From Macrothele yani (lineage: Eukaryota > Arthropoda > Arachnida > Araneae > Macrothelidae): a DNA stretch of 64,000 nucleotides. Where the stretch lies: contig CM077034.1 in assembly GCA_039090855.1 (NCBI GenBank), positions 230,643,005 to 230,707,004 of the forward strand, in the 5' to 3' direction. Shown piece after piece: positions 13,601 to 24,800 of this stretch. Numbering within the stretch: position 1 is the first letter of the stretch; every line of letters starts with the position of its first letter. Under the pieces are notes generated by a model. It searched no databases, was not told where the DNA came from, and saw only the letters and a program-made list of their open reading frames with translations. Made by a program: the position numbers and the translations under genes.

Positions 13601-14354
13601 CATGAAAGAAATACGGGATTACGCCATATAATACAAATTTGGAAGATGACAATCCCATTTTTGGCGTAAATGTGACAAGGATGGTAAGTCAGATAATATC
13701 CGAAAACTTGAAAATTTTCATCGTCCTGGAGCGGGACTCGAGCCCGCGTCTCCCAGAAGACGCCCGGGTATGCTAACCACTACACCACCCAGAACGAACA
13801 AGTTTCAAGTTTCCGATCAATTTGAATATAACCATCACAGGATTCGCTAGTCGAAGCAACCGGCATTCATGTTTAGCGAATCTGGAGGTTAAGAATCTTA
13901 TCCCGTGTTTGCCCGGAGAAGCAGATAAATCATGAAAGAAATACGGGATTACGCCATATAATACAAATTTGGAAGATGACAATCCCATTTTTGGCGTAAA
14001 TGTGACAAGGATGGTAAGTCAGATAATATCCGAAAACTTGAAAATTTTCATCGTCCTGGAGCGGGACTCGAGCCCGCGTCTCCCAGAAGACGCCCGGGTA
14101 TGCTAACCACTACACCACCCAGAACGAACAAGTTTCAAGTTTCCGATCAATTTGAATATAACCATCACAGGATTCGCTAGTCGAAGCAACCGGCATTCAT
14201 GTTTAGCGAATCTGGAGGTTAAGAATCTTATCCCGTGTTTGCCCGGAGAAGCAGATAAATCATGAAAGAAATACGGGATTACGCCATATAATACAAATTC
14301 TGAAGATGATAATCCGATTTTTGGCGTAAATGTGACAAGGATGGTAAGTCAGAT
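10631..14354. repeat. 330-bp satellite with a tRNA-like head in every unit, about 11.3 copies
   Basis: Eleven full units and a partial one repeat every 330 bp. The phrase GAAATACGGGATTACGCCAT recurs from about 10965 at 330-bp steps, with a GAAAGG variant in the first unit. Units are nearly identical. The main variable block is just after ATACAAATTT (GGAAGATGACAATCCC versus TGAAGATGACAATC...). Each unit carries a tRNA-like sequence on the minus strand. The array stops abruptly at about 14354 inside a Tc1 transposase relic. The structure suggests a tandemly amplified tRNA-derived SINE or a satellite that captured a tRNA gene. Direction of transcription, if any, would be leftward. Confidence 0.95.
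10751..10827 (-). ncRNA. tRNA-like Pol III promoter unit (first of 11; repeats at +330)
   Basis: On the minus strand the ends TCGTTCT and AGGACGA pair over 7 bp. A D-arm-like block contains GTAGTGGTTAGCAT (A box), a GC-rich anticodon-like stem (GCGTC/GACGC) has an oversized loop, and a perfect 5-bp T stem GCGGG/CCCGC encloses CTCGAGT (B box, one change from GGTTCGANTCC). Further copies start at 11081, 11411, 11741, 12071, 12401, 12731, 13061, 13391, 13721 and 14051. The anticodon loop is not canonical, so I call it tRNA-derived and not a working tRNA gene. Confidence 0.7.
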
Positions 14355-14817
14355 GCCGGTCCTCTCGGTTGGTGGTGTGCAGCGGCTGCGGCAACCGCTC
14401 ACGTCGGTCCGTCCGTCCCTCCGGCACCCACCGAATCCATACTCGTCTCACTGTGGCTGGATGTCGTCCCACACGGGCGCCGATGTCTCGGTACGATAAA
14501 CCGCTGTCGCGATAAGCCATTATTCGTCCTCTGTCGAACTCCGAAACGTGCTGGAAAGACTCCCGTATTCTGCGACGAGGCACCAGGAAGATTCCCACGC
14601 CCAGGTCCGGCAGCACAACACACTTCCACTACTTACACCCCGCCTTCTGTGCACCCTTCATATAGTGCTTCTCGGTGGCGTGCCGGGCTCACATGATTTG
14701 CATATGCCCTGCAATGCTAATCGTTTGCATGTCCTCTCGCGGGCGACGCACGCTGCGCGAATTTCAGGCCAATCGGATGCTTCCTTCTTGGTGTTGCATT
14801 TTGGGTGGCCAGCAGTG
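14355..14817 (-). pseudogene. 5' end of a Tc1-like element: terminal repeat plus transposase N-terminus, truncated
   Basis: On the minus strand the element starts at a CACTGCTGGCCACCC end (about 14817) followed by AACACCAAGAAGGAAGC. The coding frame starts near 14616 and shows FQHVSEFDRGRIMAYRD, the helix-turn-helix SYRDIGARVGRHPATVRRVW, and a GRTDRRERLPQP linker. These are typical of the N-terminal third of arthropod Tc1-like transposases. At 14354 the sequence switches abruptly into the 330-bp satellite, so the catalytic domain is missing. The AACACCAAGAAGGA block is shared with the terminal repeat at the end of the 297-bp satellite, which suggests related families. Confidence 0.8.
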
Positions 14818-15015
14818 AAGTAAAAATCACACGAACTAAATTTATTGATCATACCAAAAAGAATAAATTAAAAAAAATTATCGCGGTACGTTAATTATTT
14901 AGGGAGTTATGTGTGGATTAGTTTTAGACCTAATCCACCCCCCCCTTTATGGAGTGCAACGTAGCACAGAGGTGAAAACATGTGTCAAGACGAAAAATCT
15001 GCAGCGAGATATTCT
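14818..15015. other. Unassigned AT-rich spacer
   Basis: AT-rich sequence with A runs and a C run near 14938-14944. No motif recognised. Confidence 0.4.
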
Positions 15016-15090
15016 GTCGGCGTAGCTTAGTTGGGAGAGTGACTTTCTCCGGAGTGAGGGGACGCAGACAAACTTGTGGTTTCACAGGGG
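15016..15090 (+). repeat. Decayed tRNA-derived SINE head
   Basis: GTCGGCGTAGCTTAGTTGGG is followed by GAGAGTGACTTTCTCCGGAG. This resembles the A-box half of the tRNA-like heads at 43.4 and 53.5 kb (GTAGCTCAGTTGGTAGAGYG...TTCCGGAA). The B-box half is degenerate. Likely an old fragment of the same SINE family. Confidence 0.4.
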
Positions 15091-15227
15091 GTGCAGAGGG
15101 GAAGCAAGCGAGGGTGGGGACTTTTGTGAAAATGCGAAGCCCAATGAGTTCTACCAGCCTCCAAAAATTCACCTTTTATCTAATTTATTCTGGGCTTGAC
15201 CCAGTTTCGGGCTTTATTTACTGCGCT

Positions 15228-16576
15228 ATATGGAACAACGCTACAATGATCTTATTACATAGAAAAGGTGACATTGAGGATCTCAGGAACTACAGACCTA
15301 TCAGCATCCCATCAGTGGTTTATAAAATCTTCACTAAAGTTCTTTCACACCGCTTGAAGGTAACACTGGACATGGCTCAACCGAGAGAACAAGCTGGATT
15401 CAGGAGTGGCTACAGCAAAATAGATCATATCCACGTACTGAGAGAACTAATTGAAAGAGCGAGGGAATATGAACTTCCATTGTGCATGGCTTTTATCGAT
15501 TATGAAAAAGCCTTTGATTCGGTGAAACCATCAGCAGTTACAATGGCTCTGAAATCCTGCGGTATTGAAGATGCATACATTAATATTATTAATAACATCT
15601 ATGAAAATGCAAGTGCAAAGATTCGGCTGTTTGAAAATACAACACACATAAAAATTGGGAAGGGAGTGAGACAAGATGACACCATATCTCCGAAACTCTT
15701 TAATGCCACAATGGAAAATGTCTTTCAATCACTGAACTGGGAAAACAAAGGGATAAAGATTAATGGAGATTATCTAACCCACCTTCGTTTTGCTGATGAC
15801 GTAGTCATTTTTGCAACTACCCCATTAGAGCTACAGAGTATGATTCAGGAACTTGCTGACAAGAGTAAAGAAGTGGGATTAAAAATGAACTTTCAGAAGA
15901 CAAAAGTGATGTTCAATGCTTTTACAAGAAATGAAGGTTTATCGATTGATGGAGAAAAGCTGGAGATAACAGACACGTACGTTCATCTTGGACAGCAGAT
16001 ATCAAGTGAGGGTCACATTGATGAAGAAATTAATCGGCGTACAAAACTTGCCTGGAGAGCTTTTGGAAGAAACAGCATAATTTTCAAGAGCAATATGCCA
16101 TTATGTCTTAAAAGAAAAGTGTTTGATCAATGCATCCTTCCAGTGCTTACGTATGGTGCAGAGACGTGGACCTTAACTAAAAGAGACATACAAAGGCTGC
16201 AGACAACTCAAAGCAGCATGGAGAGGTGCATGCTTGGTGTAACCAGGAGAGATAAGAAGAGGAACTCGTGGATCCGAAAAATGACAAGACATCATGATCA
16301 GAGTTAAATCCCTAAAATGGCAATGGGCTGGACATACTGCCAGAAGGGCAGACCATCGATGGACAGCCGAAATTTTTGATTGGATTCCAAGGGACAGGAA
16401 AAGACCCAGAAGAAGACCAAATGGGAGATGGGTGGATGAAATTCGAAAGTATGTGTGAGTGACATGGAGGAGACTGGCACAAGACAGACCGTTGTGGAGG
16501 AAACTTGGGGAGACCTTCGTCCAGCAGTGGATTGATAATGGTTGACAATGATGATGATGATGATGATGATGATGAT
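15228..16576 (+). pseudogene. RTE-type LINE fragment, reverse transcriptase (5' truncated)
   Basis: Homology to the other RTE copies begins near WNNATMILLHRKGD and runs to the 3' end. Reverse-transcriptase blocks in order: NYRPISIPSVVYKIF, FRSGYSKIDHIHVL, MAFIDYEKAFDSV (motif A), VRQDDTISPKLF (motif B, with Asp where the other copies have RQGD), and LRFADDVVIF (catalytic FADD, about 15786-15803). The C-terminal YGAETWTLTKRD and RRDKKRNSWIRK segment occurs once. A small deletion after KMTR shifts the frame to a stop at 16305-16307, although the rest of the C-terminus is still readable downstream. The copy ends in GGTTGACAATGATGATG..., the (TGA)n tail of this clade. The upstream part of the open frame (14982-15227) is unrelated read-through. 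Confidence 0.9.
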
Positions 16577-16790
16577 GGGGCATGCTGAAAAGGGAAAGTG
16601 TTGTGCATTGCAACAACCACGGACTCTCATGGAAATGCAGGAGAACATTCTGCGGGAAATTGAGACTGTGATTCTCGATGTGTTAGTTAATACGTCTCAT
16701 ACACAAAGATAGGTCCATGCCAAATTTCACTGAATTACGTCCATTAGTTTGCAAGTTATAAGGGAAATTCAGGGACTAAGTGCTAGTGAA
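16577..16790 (+). pseudogene. Second fragment of the DUF4817-type transposase
   Basis: The + strand reads PRTLMEMQENILREIETVI then DVLVNTSHT, parallel to the minus-strand fragment at 8384-8765. The following noncoding stretch (TTTCACTGAATTACGTCCAT about 16724-16743) also matches the reverse complement of 8430-8460. It starts exactly where the RTE (TGA)n tail ends, so the RTE inserted into it or beside it. Confidence 0.6.
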
Positions 16791-16887
16791 ACACACTATA
16801 GATTCAGTGAACGAGTGACTCTGTGGAACCATTATTCTCGTGAATTTCCACTATACTCAGAAACCATCAAACGCTGCAAGGCTGTAA
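16791..16887. other. Short unassigned spacer before the Tc1 insertion
   Basis: No recognisable feature. It ends with the TA target dinucleotide at 16888-16889. Confidence 0.4.
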
Positions 16888-16889
16888 TA

Positions 16890-18411
16890 CACTGCTGGAT
16901 AAATGCTAAGGACGGATCGTAAACGGCTATATAGCGCATAAAAAAGTCAGTGTGGTTGGATGCCAAGTGAAATAAAATAATGTCAGAATGCCAGGACATT
17001 ACAAGAAAGACAATTTATTGTGCTCTGAAATCCAGAAGGCTTTGGAACGTGTTCAAGGGACAAACAGGCCATTTTGTGCAGAATACGTAAACGTGAAAAA
17101 AATGCAATTACCGTCCGCAGGCTTTCCGGCGTAAGATGTCAATACGGGATATGGCCACCATGGAGGGCGATGCAAGATTCCACACGTCGTGTCATGCTTT
17201 GCACAACATTATCAAGCAGCTGTTGGGGTAATTTATCCCATTCCTCTGTCAGTGCACGGATGAGGGTGTCCTTGTTTATTGGAGGGCATTGGCGACCAGC
17301 AAGACTCCTCCCCAAAGCATCCCACACATTTTCAATAGGATTCAGATCTGGAGAACGTGCTGGCCATACGAGGCGTTGAATATCCTCGCTCTCAAGACAC
17401 TCCTGGACAGCGACTGTTCGATGACATGTTGCGTTGTCGTCCATGAAAATGAATCTATCACCGACAGCACCATGGAACATGCGAACATGAGGTAGCAGAA
17501 CATCATTAATGTGTCGTTGGCCAGTCATAGTCCCAGTTGGAAGCACATAGAGGGAGGTACGGCCATTGATCATGATGCCAGCCCATACCATGACACTACA
17601 TGTCGGATATCCTGTATGTTTGCTGGACAATATGCAGTACCACTATCACGCCAGATCAGTTGTCGTCGATAATCAGACGATAGACTGTATCTACTCTCAT
17701 CTGAGAAGAGGACAGCAGACCAGTCGTTATCAGTCCAATTGCGATGTTGATGGCACCATTGCAAACGGGCGGTACGGTGACGTCTGGACAATGGGATGCA
17801 CACAACAGGACGGCGGGCGTATAGTCCTCCTTCATGCAAACGTCTGGCGACAGTTTTTCGGGAGATCCGCTTGCCAGTAGCAGCCATAAACTGATTTGCT
17901 ACCTCACTAGCTGTGCTGCGCCGGTGTCTTTTTGTTGATAGCACTATGTACCGATCTTCTGCAGGTGTCGTACTGCGAACACGACCTCCCCCGTGACGTT
18001 TGCTACACTCTCCATTTGTTTGAAATGATTTCCAAAGCCTTGAAACAACACTGTGGCTGACGTCGAACTCCCTGGCAACATCTGTTATTTTTCGCCCTTC
18101 TTCAATCTTGCCAATAATACGGCCACGCGTCAAATCATCTAGGTGATGTCGGGAAGACATACTGAAAATTGCAATTTCGTCAATTGAATCTTTCCCTTTC
18201 AACTTTGCGTTTGAACAACAACGGTCAATACGCGTCAAATCCTTTATATCTCTTATCAGCGCTATGACGTCACGAACAAGTTCGGCAATCCAAAAAAACA
18301 ACACGTCTTACTGTATCCCGCACTTATGCTAATTTCCACATTTTCCTGCCTTCCATTTTATGGTTGCTATCGTTGCTATTGTCATCCGTCCTTAGCAATT
18401 GTCCGGCAGTG
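16890..18411 (-). mobile_element. Complete Tc1-like element (family A) with terminal repeats and TA duplication
   Basis: The left end CACTGCTGGATAAATGCTAA (16890) and the reverse complement of the right end CACTGCCGGACAATTGCTAA (from 18411) form inverted repeats of about 28 bp with three mismatches, both continuing GGACGGAT. TA flanks both sides (16888-16889, 18412-18413). The 1522-bp length is normal for Tc1-like elements. It carries one transposase gene on the minus strand. A 5'-truncated sister copy lies at 41703-42590. Confidence 0.93.
17139..18160 (-). pseudogene. Tc1-like DD34E transposase with one frameshift
   Basis: Translation starts MSSRHHLDDLTRGRIIGKIE at 18160. Helix-turn-helix residues follow (ITDVAREFDVSHSVVSRLWK), then a GRVRS hook-like motif and a second helix-turn-helix (ISRKTVARRLHEGGLYARRP). 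Catalytic residues are all present: Asp in LFSDESRYS, Asp in FMDDNATCH, and Glu in SPDLNPIENVW. I count 34 residues between the last two. The C-terminus is MTRRVESCIALHGGHIPY. One base appears to be missing between about 17590 and 17630, where CPANIQDIRHVV passes to the other frame at VMVWAGIMING. The same shift occurs in the 41.7-kb copy. Otherwise the gene is nearly intact, so this is a fairly young family. Confidence 0.9.
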
Positions 18412-18529
18412 TATCTGTTGTTCATGTCATATTGTCCTTCAATGCACGGCTATTTGTCTAGCAATTGAATATTTCATTGCATCACGGGTTATGTGGTCTC
18501 CACGTAAACTTCCTTTTTAAATATTGCAG

Positions 18530-18630
18530 GTTAGTAACAGCAGCTCTTTTGATTTTGGTCGTCACAGGATCTCTGGTGGAATGGCGAAAAGGCAGGGAAA
18601 GGAAACTGCATGAGGTTCCAAAAACTTCAG
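18530..18630 (+). CDS. Exon A of an NRF-6-like acyltransferase gene (partial)
   Basis: A 3' splice site (TTTTTAAATATTGCAG, ending 18529) precedes an open stretch of 101 nt encoding a hydrophobic helix LVTAALLILVVTGSLVEW and a basic, charged tail WRKGRERKLHEVPKTS. This fits the transmembrane helix and linker that precede the 'LLCFSlytN' block in NRF-6-like proteins. The exon starts with the last base of a codon and ends with one leftover base (phase 1), which exactly complements exon B. The 5' splice site would be CAG|GCGAGT, a GC-AG intron. The coding call rests on phase fit and family layout, so it is less certain than exons B and C. The next upstream exon was not found. Confidence 0.62.
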
Positions 18631-18825
18631 GCGAGTATATATTTTTCTTCGGATTTTGAAATATGTCACATTTGTTCCATGTACACATAAGTAATGTCCG
18701 TTTTCTGTAGCTTAAATGTCATGTTGAAACTGCAATTTCATTAAATTTAGCAGGTTAATCTCCCTCAAAAGTTCGACTTATACTGATGATCAATATTTAC
18801 GTCCGAAAGGTATTTTTGTAGAAGA
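18631..18825. other. Start of intron 1 (unique sequence before the satellite)
   Basis: AT-rich intronic sequence between the GC donor of exon A and the first 240-bp unit. No features. Confidence 0.5.
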
Positions 18826-21800
18826 AAAATACAAGTAGGCTCAGTTCTGATTGAGCTGTCAGTTTGGAACGTAGGACTACGACTTGCAGATCGGAGAGTT
18901 GAAATGAGCTAGTCGAGTATGGTTTCAAAGCGTTTATTTAATTTGTTATAGCCAACACAGGTCTATGATATGAAAAGTACCTTACATAAATAATGCTGGA
19001 TACATTGTGAACACAGAGCAGATCGATACACGAATTACCCAAAGTGGTGTTCTGTCTTCTTGGACTTCTTACAGGTAGGCTCAGTTCTGATTGAGCTGTC
19101 AGTTTGGAACGTAGGACTACGACTTGCAGATCGGAGAGTTGAAATGAGCTAGTCGAGTATGCTTTCAAAGCGTTTATTTAATTTGTTATAGCCAACACAG
19201 GTCTACGATATGAAAAGAGGCTTACCTAAATAATGCTGGATACATTGTGAACACATAGCAGATTGATACACGAATTACCCAACGTGGTGCTCTGTCTTCT
19301 TGCGCTTCTTACAGGTAGGCTCAGTTCTGATTGAGCTGTCAGTTTGGAACGTAGGACTACGACTTGCAGATCGGAGAGTTGAAATGAGCTAGTCGAGTAT
19401 GGTTTCAAAGCGTTTATTTAATTTGTTATAGCCAACACAGGTCTATGATATGAAAAGAGGCTTACATAAATAATGCTGGATACATTGTGAACACAGAGCA
19501 GATCGATACACGAAATACCCATCGTGGTGCTCTGTCTTCTTGGGCTTCTTACAGGTAGGCTCAGTTCTGATTGAGCTGTCAGTTTGGAACGTAGGACTAC
19601 GACTTGCAGATCGGAGAGTTGAAATGAGCTAGTCGAGTATGGTTTCAAAGCGTTTATTTAATTTGTTATAGCCAACACAGGTCTATGATATGAAAAGAGG
19701 CTTACCTAAATAATGCTGGATACATTGTGAACACATAGCAGATTGATACACGAATTACCCAACGTGGTGCTCTGTCTTCTTGGGCTTCTTACAGGTAGGC
19801 TCAGTTCTGATTGAGCTGTCAGTTTGGAACGTAGGACTACGACTTGCAGATCGGAGAGTTGAAATGAGCTAGTCGAGTATGGTTTCAAAGCGTTTATTTA
19901 ATTTGTTATAGCCAACACAGGTCTATGATATGAAAAGAGGCTTACATAAATAATGCTGGATACATTGTGAACACAGAGCAGATCGATACACGAAATACCC
20001 ATCGTGGTGCTCTGTCTTCTTGGGCTTCTTACAGGTAGGCTCAGTTCTGATTGAGCTGTCAGTTTGGAACGTAGGACTACGACTTGCAGATCGGAGAGTT
20101 GAAATGAGCTAGTCGAGTATGCTTTCAAAGCGTTTATTTAATTTGTTATAGCCAACACAGGTCTATGATATGAAAAGAGGCTTACCTAAATAATGCTGGA
20201 TACATTGTGAACACATAGCAGATTGATACACGAATTACCCAACGTGGTGCTCTGTCTTCTTGGGCTTCTTACAGGTAGGCTCAGTTCTGATTGAGCTGTC
20301 AGTTTGGAACGTAGGACTACGACTTGCAGATCGGAGAGTTGAAATGAGCTAGTCGAGTATGCTTTCAAAGCGTTTATTTAATTTGTTATAGCCAACACAG
20401 GTCTATGATATGAAAAGAGGCTTACCTAAATAATGCTGGATACATTGTGAACACATAGCAGATTGATACACGAATTACCCAACGTGGTGCTCTGTCTTCT
20501 TGGGCTTCTTACAGGTAGGCTCAGTTCTGATTGAGCTGTCAGTTTGGAACGTAGGACTACGACTTGCAGATCGGAGAGTTGAAATGAGCTAGTCGAGTAT
20601 GCTTTCAAAGCGTTTATTTAATTTGTTATAGCCAACACAGGTCTATGATATGAAAAGAGGCTTACCTAAATAATGCTGGATACATTGTGAACACATAGCA
20701 GATTGATACACGAATTACCCAACGTGGTGCTCTGTCTTCTTGGGCTTCTTACAGGTAGGCTCAGTTCTGATTGAGCTGTCAGTTTGGAACGTAGGACTAC
20801 GACTTGCAGATCGGAGAGTTGAAATGAGCTAGTCGAGTATGCTTTCAAAGCGTTTATTTAATTTGTTATAGCCAACACAGGTCTATGATATGAAAAGAGG
20901 CTTACCTAAATAATGCTGGATACATTGTGAACACATAGCAGATTGATACACGAATTACCCAACGTGGTGCTCTGTCTTCTTGGGCTTCTTACAGGTAGGC
21001 TCAGTTCTGATTGAGCTGTCAGTTTGGAACGTAGGACTACGACTTGCAGATCGGAGAGTTGAAATGAGCTAGTCGAGTATGCTTTCAAAGCGTTTATTTA
21101 ATTTGTTATAGCCAACACAGGTCTATGATATGAAAAGAGGCTTACCTAAATAATGCTGGATACATTGTGAACACATAGCAGATTGATACACGAATTACCC
21201 AACGTGGTGCTCTGTCTTCTTGGGCTTCTTACAGGTAGGCTCAGTTCTGATTGAGCTGTCAGTTTGGAACGTAGGACTACGACTTGCAGATCGGAGAGTT
21301 GAAATGAGCTAGTCGAGTATGCTTTCAAAGCGTTTATTTAATTTGTTATAGCCAACACAGGTCTATGATATGAAAAGAGGCTTACCTAAATAATGCTGGA
21401 TACATTGTGAACACATAGCAGATTGATACACGAATTACCCAACGTGGTGCTCTGTCTTCTTGGGCTTCTTACAGGTAGGCTCAGTTCTGATTGAGCTGTC
21501 AGTTTGGAACGTAGGACTACGACTTGCAGATCGGAGAGTTGAAATGAGCTAGTCGAGTATGCTTTCAAAGCGTTTATTTAATTTGTTATAGCCAACACAG
21601 GTCTATGATATGAAAAGAGGCTTACCTAAATAATGCTGGATACATTGTGAACACATAGCAGATTGATACACGAATTACCCAACGTGGTGCTCTGTCTTCT
21701 TGCGCTTCTTACAGGTAGGCTCAGTTCTGATTGAGCTGTCAGTTTGGAACGTAGGACTACGACTTGCAGATCGGAGAGTTGAAATGAGCTAGTCGAGTAT

Positions 21801-24800
21801 GCTTTCAAAGCGTTTATTTAATTTGTTATAGCCAACACAGGTCTATGATATGAAAAGAGGCTTACCTAAATAATGCTGGATACATTGTGAACACATAGCA
21901 GATTGATACACGAATTACCCAACGTGGTGCTCTGTCTTCTTGGGCTTCTTACAGGTAGGCTCAGTTCTGATTGAGCTGTCAGTTTGGAACGTAGGACTAC
22001 GACTTGCAGATCGGAGAGTTGAAATGAGCTAGTCGAGTATGCTTTCAAAGCGTTTATTTAATTTGTTATAGCCAACACAGGTCTATGATATGAAAAGAGG
22101 CTTACCTAAATAATGCTGGATACATTGTGAACACATAGCAGATTGATACACGAATTACCCAACGTGGTGCTCTGTCTTCTTGCGCTTCTTACAGGTAGGC
22201 TCAGTTCTGATTGAGCTGTCAGTTTGGAACGTAGGACTACGACTTGCAGATCGGAGAGTTGAAATGAGCTAGTCGAGTATGGTTTCAAAGCGTTTATTTA
22301 ATTTGTTATAGCCAACACAGGTCTATGATATGAAAAGAGGCTTACCTAAATAATGCTGGATACATTGTGAACACATAGCAGATTGATACACGAATTACCC
22401 AACGTGGTGCTCTGTCTTCTTGGGCTTCTTACAGGTAGGCTCAGTTCTGATTGAGCTGTCAGTTTGGAACGTAGGACTACGACTTGCAGATCGGAGAGTT
22501 GAAATGAGCTAGTCGAGTATGCTTTCAAAGCGTTTATTTAATTTGTTATAGCCAACACAGGTCTATGATATGAAAAGAGGCTTACCTAAATAATGCTGGA
22601 TACATTGTGAACACATAGCAGATTGATACACGAATTACCCAACGTGGTGCTCTGTCTTCTTGGGCTTCTTACAGGTAGGCTCAGTTCTGATTGAGCTGTC
22701 AGTTTGGAACGTAGGACTACGACTTGCAGATCGGAGAGTTGAAATGAGCTAGTCGAGTATGCTTTCAAAGCGTTTATTTAATTTGTTATAGCCAACACAG
22801 GTCTATGATATGAAAAGAGGCTTACCTAAATAATGCTGGATACATTGTGAACACATAGCAGATTGATACACGAATTACCCAACGTGGTGCTCTGTGTTCT
22901 TGGGCTTCTTACAGGTAGGCTCAGTTCTGATTGAGCTGTCAGTTTGGAACGTAGGACTACGACTTGCAGATCGGAGAGTTGAAATGAGCTAGTCGAGTAT
23001 GCTTTCAAAGCGTTTATTTAATTTGTTATAGCCAACACAGGTCTATGATATGAAAAGAGGCTTACCTAAATAATGCTGGATACATTGTGAACACATAGCA
23101 GATTGATACACGAATTACCCAACGTGGTGCTCTGTCTTCTTGCGCTTCTTACAGGTAGGCTCAGTTCTGATTGAGCTGTCAGTTTGGAACGTAGGACTAC
23201 GACTTGCAGATCGGAGAGTTGAAATGAGCTAGTCGAGTATGCTTTCAAAGCGTTTATTTAATTTGTTATAGCCAACACAGGTCTATGATATGAAAAGAGG
23301 CTTACCTAAATAATGCTGGATACATTGTGAACACATAGCAGATTGATACACGAATTACCCAACGTGGTGCTCTGTCTTCTTGGGCTTCTTACAGGTAGGC
23401 TCAGTTCTGATTGAGCTGTCAGTTTGGAACGTAGGACTACGACTTGCAGATCGGAGAGTTGAAATGAGCTAGTCGAGTATGCTTTCAAAGCGTTTATTTA
23501 ATTTGTTATAGCCAACACAGGTCTATGATATGAAAAGAGGCTTACCTAAATAATGCTGGATACATTGTGAACACATAGCAGATTGATACACGAATTACCC
23601 AACGTGGTGCTCTGTCTTCTTGGGCTTCTTACAGGTAGGCTCAGTTCTGATTGAGCTGTCAGTTTGGAACGTAGGACTACGACTTGCAGATCGGAGAGTT
23701 GAAATGAGCTAGTCGAGTATGCTTTCAAAGCGTTTATTTAATTTGTTATAGCCAACACAGGTCTATGATATGAAAAGAGGCTTACCTAAATAATGCTGGA
23801 TACATTGTGAACACATAGCAGATTGATACACGAATTACCCAACGTGGTGCTCTGTCTTCTTGGGCTTCTTACAGGTAGGCTCAGTTCTGATTGAGCTGTC
23901 AGTTTGGAACGTAGGACTACGACTTGCAGATCGGAGAGTTGAAATGAGCTAGTCGAGTATGGTTTCAAAGCGTTTATTTAATTTGTTATAGCCAACACAG
24001 GTCTATGATATGAAAAGAGGCTTACCTAAATAATGCTGGATACATTGTGAACACATAGCAGATTGATACACGAATTACCCAACGTGGTGCTCTGTCTTCT
24101 TGGGCTTCTTACAGGTAGGCTCAGTTCTGATTGAGCTGTCAGTTTGGAACGTAGGACTACGACTTGCAGATCGGAGAGTTGAAATGAGCTAGTCGAGTAT
24201 GCTTTCAAAGCGTTTATTTAATTTGTTATAGCCAACACAGGTCTATGATATGAAAAGAGGCTTACCTAAATAATGCTGGATACATTGTGAACACATAGCA
24301 GATTGATACACGAATTACCCAACGTGGTGCTCTGTCTTCTTGGGCTTCTTACAGGTAGGCTCAGTTCTGATTGAGCTGTCAGTTTGGAACGTAGGACTAC
24401 GACTTGCAGATCGGAGAGTTGAAATGAGCTAGTCGAGTATGCTTTCAAAGCGTTTATTTAATTTGTTATAGCCAACACAGGTCTATGATATGAAAAGAGG
24501 CTTACCTAAATAATGCTGGATACATTGTGAACACATAGCAGATTGATACACGAATTACCCAACGTGGTGCTCTGTCTTCTTGGGCTTCTTACAGGTAGGC
24601 TCAGTTCTGATTGAGCTGTCAGTTTGGAACGTAGGACTACGACTTGCAGATCGGAGAGTTGAAATGAGCTAGTCGAGTATGCTTTCAAAGCGTTTATTTA
24701 ATTTGTTATAGCCAACACAGGTCTATGATATGAAAAGAGGCTTACCTAAATAATGCTGGATACATTGTGAACACATAGCAGATTGATACACGAATTACCC

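Noticed and set aside
10751..14127. A cluster of functional tRNA genes
   Set aside because: The anticodon loop is oversized or ambiguous, units are satellites, and the B box deviates. tRNA-derived repeat is the safer call.
14982..15227. N-terminal extension of the RTE ORF as a fusion protein
   Set aside because: The frame is open by chance through a decayed SINE. RTE homology begins only near 15228.
16304..16648. Minus-strand ORFs with poly-His, poly-Ile or poly-Ser runs
   Set aside because: They are the antisense of the RTE C-terminus and its (TGA)n tail.
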